Shown: piece after piece, positions 15,988 through 18,407 of the stretch
Layout of the letters: every line of letters begins with the position of its first letter
Position numbering within the stretch: the stretch's first letter is position 1
NCBI GenBank assembly: GCA_016208345.1
Contig: JACQYG010000189.1
Coordinates: 1 to 18,407 of the forward strand
Reading direction: 5' to 3'
Source of the DNA: Chloroflexota bacterium
GTDB taxonomy: Bacteria > Chloroflexota > DTOL01 > JACQYG01
Length of the DNA stretch: 18,407 bases
The notes under the pieces: generated by a model
Database searches by the model: none
What the model saw: the letters and a program-made list of their open reading frames with translations, nothing else
Told to the model about the DNA's origin: nothing
Program-made: the position numbers and the translations under genes

Positions 15988-16275
15988 TCACACTCCCTCA
16001 AAGAACTCAATCTTCTGGCCCTCCTGGATGGTCACCACCGCTTTCTTCCAGGGCGAAGTCATGCCGCGATGACGGCCCAAGCGTCTTTCCTTGCCGGGCA
16101 CCTTGCTGGTGTTCACGGCTACCACCTTTATGCCCTTGAAGGCAGCCTCCACGGCCTGTTTGATCTGGATCTTGTTGGCGTCCAGTGATACCTCAAAGGT
16201 GTATTTGTTTTGACTCGCTTGCCCGGTGACCTTTTCGGTGACCACCGGGCGCCTCAGGATCTGCAGGACCTCCAT
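15988..16275 (-). CDS. rplW: 50S ribosomal protein L23
   Basis: L23 is at the tunnel exit and is the docking site of trigger factor and SRP. From ATG 16275 the product is 95 residues, the usual length. It begins MEVLQILRRPVVTEKVTGQA and carries NKYTFEVSLDANKIQIKQAV, then EAAFKGIKVVAVNTSKVPGK and a C-terminal MTSPWKKAVVTIQEGQKI. The frame is open up to a TTG at 16350 next to the rplD stop, but the extra 25 codons do not look like L23. They also contain the intergenic motif seen in three other gaps, so I treat them as spacer. No strong SD precedes 16275. Confidence 0.95.
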   Translation of the reverse strand: MEVLQILRRPVVTEKVTGQASQNKYTFEVSLDANKIQIKQAVEAAFKGIKVVAVNTSKVPGKERRLGRHRGMTSPWKKAVVTIQEGQKIEFFEGV

Positions 16276-16293
16276 CTTCTGAACCGATGCCCC

Positions 16294-16313
16294 TTCTTTA
16301 CTGGTAAAGAAAA
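16294..16313 (-). repeat. Spacer motif copy 4 (rplD-rplW gap)
   Basis: Minus-strand TTTTCTTTACCAGTAAAGAA, nearly identical to copy 1 at 3265-3284. Its T-rich left part directly follows a CTGGT-GAG-ACCAG stem-loop (16314-16326). It lies 18 bases before the rplW start. Confidence 0.7.
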
Positions 16314-16326
16314 CTGGTCTCACCAG
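16306..16326 (-). terminator. Weak terminator-like hairpin between rplD and rplW
   Basis: On the minus strand, CTGGT (16322-16326) pairs with ACCAG (16314-16318) across a three-base loop, followed by TTTTCTTT (16306-16313). Five pairs is short for efficient termination, but the design and the T-tract are the same as at 3277-3302. It could be an attenuator or pause site. Confidence 0.4.
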
Positions 16327-16350
16327 GGTCCGGCAAGGCCGGCACGGCAA

Positions 16351-16980
16351 CTAGGCCTGGCCCCAGGTCTGCCTTATCATCTCCAAGGCCTTCACCGGCA
16401 ATACGATATACTCGTGCCGGAGGACGTCCACCACGTTCAAGCTGGTCACCGGCACTGCCTTCACCCCGCGTAGGTTTCGGGCCGCTCTCTGAACCGTCAC
16501 GTCTGGTCCCCCCAGGACGATCAGGGCGGAGGAGCCCACCGCCAGCCGCCGGAGCAGCGCCAACATCTCCCTGGTCTTCGCGGCCGGCAGGCTCAGTTCG
16601 CTGAGCAGGATCAGTTGTTCGTCCCTGGCCTTGGCCGACAGCGCTGCTGCCAGGGCCAGCCGCCGCGCCTTTTTCGGCATTTCCTTCGCATAGCTCCGAG
16701 GTGTAGGGCCAAAGACCACGCCGCCGCCCTTCCAGTGCGGTGCCCGGTTGGAACCCTGCCGCGCCCGGCCGGTGCCCTTCTCGCGCCAGGGCTTGGCCCC
16801 GCCGCCGCTCACCTCTCCCCGGGCCTTCACGTCGGCAGTGCCCAGGCGGGCGTTGGCCAACTGGCGGGTCACGGCCAGGTGTACCACCGCAGTTTCCGCG
16901 GCGACGCCGAACAGCTCTTCGTCCAGCTCGACGTTGTCCACCACCTCGCCGGCCACGTTGTATACCGCAGCTTGTAACAC
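16351..16980 (-). CDS. rplD: 50S ribosomal protein L4
   Basis: L4 is an early 23S rRNA binder whose long loop lines the exit tunnel; in E. coli it represses the S10 operon by attenuation. The 209-residue product shows GEVVDNVELDEELFGVAAET near the start. The tunnel loop region is RGEVSGGGAKPWREKGTGRA, then RQGSNRAPHWKGGGVVFGPT, at about residues 53-92. The C-terminal Rossmann-like part has VTSLNVVDVLRHEYIVLP. The GTG start at 16980 comes one base after the rplC stop, so the two are coupled. Nothing here shows whether this organism uses L4 autoregulation. Confidence 0.98.
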   Translation of the reverse strand: MLQAAVYNVAGEVVDNVELDEELFGVAAETAVVHLAVTRQLANARLGTADVKARGEVSGGGAKPWREKGTGRARQGSNRAPHWKGGGVVFGPTPRSYAKEMPKKARRLALAAALSAKARDEQLILLSELSLPAAKTREMLALLRRLAVGSSALIVLGGPDVTVQRAARNLRGVKAVPVTSLNVVDVLRHEYIVLPVKALEMIRQTWGQA

Positions 16981-16981
16981 C

Positions 16982-17614
16982 TCAACGCCCCCCCGTAGAC
17001 TTGACCGCCGCCTTTATCAGAACCAGGCCATTGGTGCCCCCGGGCACTGTCCCCTTCACCAGGAGAAGGTTGCGCTCCAGGTCCGCTTGAACCACCTGCA
17101 AGTTCTGAACCGTCACCCGCTCAGCGCCCATGTGCCCCGCCATGCGTTTACCCTTGAGTACGCGCCCCGGCGTAGTGCCCGAGCTTATGGCCCCGGGAGC
17201 TCGATGGCGATCGGATTGCCCGTGGGTACGCGGGCCGCCGGCGAAGTGGTGTCGCTTAACCACGCCAGCAAAGCCCTTTCCTTTGGAAAGGCCGGTGACG
17301 TCCACCAGCTCGCCCGGCTTGAACACGCTCACGTCCACCTTGCCGCCTAGCTGATAGCCCTCGGCCTGGTCTACCCTGAGTTCCCGCAAGTACCTGAGTG
17401 CCGGCAGCTTGCCCAGGTGACCTCTCTCTGGCTTGGTCAGCCTCTTGGCCAGGCCGAAGCCCAGTTGCACTGCATCGTAGCCGTCGGTCGCCTTGGTCTT
17501 CACCTGAGTGATCACACAGGGACCGGCCTCGATGACCGTGACCGGGACCGCCTCTCCGGTATCAGAGAAAACCTGAGTCATCCCTAGCTTTTTGCCTAAT
17601 AATCCTCGTATCAT
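16982..17614 (-). CDS. rplC: 50S ribosomal protein L3
   Basis: L3 is one of the first proteins to bind 23S rRNA, with a loop reaching the peptidyl transferase centre. The 210-residue length is normal. It opens [20 protein letters not shown] and carries [20 protein letters not shown], then [40 protein letters not shown] follows, all close to consensus. The ATG at 17614 has only a weak GGGA upstream. It is separated from rpsJ by an 85-base spacer made of 7-base units and is followed one base later by rplD. Confidence 0.98.
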   Translation of the reverse strand: MIRGLLGKKLGMTQVFSDTGEAVPVTVIEAGPCVITQVKTKATDGYDAVQLGFGLAKRLTKPERGHLGKLPALRYLRELRVDQAEGYQLGGKVDVSVFKPGELVDVTGLSKGKGFAGVVKRHHFAGGPRTHGQSDRHRAPGAISSGTTPGRVLKGKRMAGHMGAERVTVQNLQVVQADLERNLLLVKGTVPGGTNGLVLIKAAVKSTGGR

Positions 17615-17628
17615 AGTCCCAGGGAATA

Positions 17629-17698
17629 GGGGTTAGGGCTTAGAGGTCAGGGCCTCAACCCTTAACCCTTAACCCATGACCCGTAACCCTCTGCCCCC
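17629..17698 (-). repeat. Heptad array in inverted halves between rpsJ and rplC
   Basis: On the plus strand the spacer divides into 7-base units: GGGGTTA, GGGCTTA, GAGGTCA, GGGCCTC, then AACCCTT, AACCCTT, AACCCAT, GACCCGT, AACCCTC, TGCCCCC. The G-rich half is roughly the reverse complement of the C-rich half, so a long imperfect hairpin is possible. There is no T-tract. The C-rich end abuts the rpsJ stop. Confidence 0.8.
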
Positions 17699-17699
17699 T

Positions 17700-18008
17700 T
17701 TAGAGCTTTATCTCGATATCCACGCCAGCGGGCAGGCTGAGCCGCATGAGGGCATCGATGGTCCTGGGGCTCGGCTCCAACACATCGATGAGCCGCTTAT
17801 GCGTTCGCATCTCGAATTGTTCCCGCGAATCCTTGTCGATAAAGGGTGACCGGATAACGCAGAACTTCTCGATCCGCGTGGGTAGCGGCACCGGCCCGCT
17901 CACCTGAGCACCAGTCCTCTCCGCCGTCTCCACTATCTGCACCGCCGACTGATCCAGCAATCGGTGATCGTACGCTTTCAGGCGAATCCTGATCCTCTGC
18001 TTGGCCAC
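17700..18008 (-). CDS. rpsJ: 30S ribosomal protein S10 (NusE)
   Basis: S10 is a 30S head protein and, as NusE, joins antitermination complexes with NusB. The 102-residue length is exact. [20 protein letters not shown] and [20 protein letters not shown] come first, then [40 protein letters not shown] and the ending [11 protein letters not shown] follow. It uses GTG at 18008 and has no obvious Shine-Dalgarno sequence. Both neighbouring spacers carry inverted heptad arrays, which is unusual. It normally opens the S10 operon; here tuf lies immediately upstream. Confidence 0.99.
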   Translation of the reverse strand: MAKQRIRIRLKAYDHRLLDQSAVQIVETAERTGAQVSGPVPLPTRIEKFCVIRSPFIDKDSREQFEMRTHKRLIDVLEPSPRTIDALMRLSLPAGVDIEIKL

Positions 18009-18017
18009 TCTGTGTCA

Positions 18018-18059
18018 GGGGTTAGGGGACATGGGTTTAACCCTTAACCCCTCTCCTCC
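18018..18059 (-). repeat. Heptad array in inverted halves between tuf and rpsJ
   Basis: On the plus strand the 7-base units are GGGGTTA, GGGGACA, TGGGTTT, AACCCTT, AACCCCT, CTCCTCC. GGGGTTAGGGG (18018-18028) pairs with CCCTTAACCCC (18041-18051) with one mismatch and a 12-base loop. It has the same layout as the array at 17629-17698, with the C-rich end again against the upstream gene's stop. Confidence 0.8.
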
Positions 18060-18407
18060 TAATCAATGATCTTGGTGATGACCCCAGCACCCACCGTCCG
18101 ACTACCCTCCCTGATCGCAAACCGCAAACCCTCCTCCAACGCCACCGGCACAATCAGGTTAATATCCATCCGCACATTGTCCCCAGGCATCACCATCTCC
18201 ACCCCAGAAGGCAACTGCACCGCACCCGTCACATCCGTCGTCCGAATGTAAAACTGCGGCCGATACCCATTGAAAAACGGCGTGTGCCGCCCACCCTCCT
18301 CCTTGGTCAAAACATAAACCTCCGCACTAAAACGGGTGTGCGGCCTGATACTCCCAGGCCTCGCCAATACCTCACCACGCTCCACCTCATCCCTCTCTAT
18401 CCCACGC
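18059..18407 (-). CDS. tuf: Elongation factor Tu, C-terminal fragment (gene continues past the window)
   Basis: EF-Tu is the GTPase that brings aminoacyl-tRNA to the ribosome. Only the last 115 or so residues are present, covering the end of domain 2 and domain 3: [20 protein letters not shown], then [40 protein letters not shown] and [20 protein letters not shown] follow, ending [10 protein letters not shown]. These are near-consensus. The gene runs off the right edge, so start and GTPase domain are not visible. Its third codon positions use G and T far more than neighbouring genes do. Downstream it reaches rpsJ after a 50-base heptad spacer. Confidence 0.98.
   Translation of the reverse strand, partial: RGIERDEVERGEVLARPGSIRPHTRFSAEVYVLTKEEGGRHTPFFNGYRPQFYIRTTDVTGAVQLPSGVEMVMPGDNVRMDINLIVPVALEEGLRFAIREGSRTVGAGVITKIID

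Noticed and set aside
3265..16313. The four motif copies as a CRISPR array or integron-like sites
   Set aside because: The copies are kilobases apart, each in a different conserved spacer, with no regular spacing and no cas or integrase gene.
16276..16350. A 25-residue N-terminal extension of L23 starting at TTG 16350
   Set aside because: L23 proteins normally start near the MEVLQILRRP sequence. The extension is Cys/Arg/Pro-rich and contains the intergenic motif, so it is better read as spacer.
17629..18059. Telomere-like repeats (AACCCTT resembles eukaryotic telomere units) implying a chromosome end or contamination
   Set aside because: Only a few degenerate units occur, between intact bacterial ribosomal genes that continue on both sides. 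The similarity in unit is most likely coincidence.
1..18407. tRNA, rRNA, riboswitch, transposon or defence genes in the window
   Set aside because: Coding density is very high, all spacers are under about 125 bases, and none shows the length or features of these elements. No unknown protein gene of appreciable size is supported.

Overview
This window is one uninterrupted translation and secretion gene cluster. Every supported gene reads on the minus strand, so transcription runs from high to low coordinates. The gene order matches the fused S10 - spc - alpha - L13/S9 arrangement: tuf (3' end only), rpsJ, rplC, rplD, rplW, rplB, rpsS, rplV, rpsC, rplP, rpmC, rpsQ, rplN, rplX, rplE, rpsN, rpsH, rplF, rplR, rpsE, rpmD, rplO, secY, adk, map, infA, rpmJ, rpsM, rpsK, rpsD, rpoA, rplQ, truA, rplM, rpsI. 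A strong intrinsic terminator at 121-164 closes the run just after rpsI.

The organism is a bacterium: it has bacterial L17, L36, IF-1, a bacterial RNA polymerase alpha subunit and a bacterial SecY. The DNA is GC-rich, about 60% by eye. The short zinc form of S14, the four-cysteine forms of S4 and L36, a cysteine-bearing L24, the adk-map-infA order and the truA-rplM-rpsI tail are the pattern of Firmicutes-like and Chloroflexota-like genomes. My guess is Chloroflexota, with moderate confidence; it is inferred from gene order and sequence style, not from a search.

Layout by region: 18059-18407 is the end of EF-Tu; 12880-18008 is the S10 block; 6910-12568 is the spc block ending in secY; 5375-6806 holds adk and map; 2203-5356 is the infA-alpha block with rpoA; 189-1802 is truA-rplM-rpsI; 1-120 lies beyond the terminator and shows only a short open frame. 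Many genes touch or overlap (ATGA and GTGA junctions, and 11-20 base overlaps), which implies translational coupling. Start codons are mixed: GTG is common, and TTG is well supported by Shine-Dalgarno (SD) spacing for rpoA, rpsC and adk.

The protein content is ordinary and complete; I see no mobile element, CRISPR array, RNA gene or unknown protein system. What is unusual lies in the spacers. A 20-base palindromic motif recurs in the same orientation in four separate gaps, and in two of them it overlaps the T-tract of a terminator-like hairpin. The two spacers flanking rpsJ are built of 7-base units arranged as inverted G-rich and C-rich arrays. Smaller heptad repeats follow rplF and rpsM. 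A 17-base tandem duplication precedes rpsD, and strong or mutually exclusive hairpins lie in the rplE-rpsN and rplN-rplX gaps. The tuf fragment also has different wobble-base use from its neighbours.
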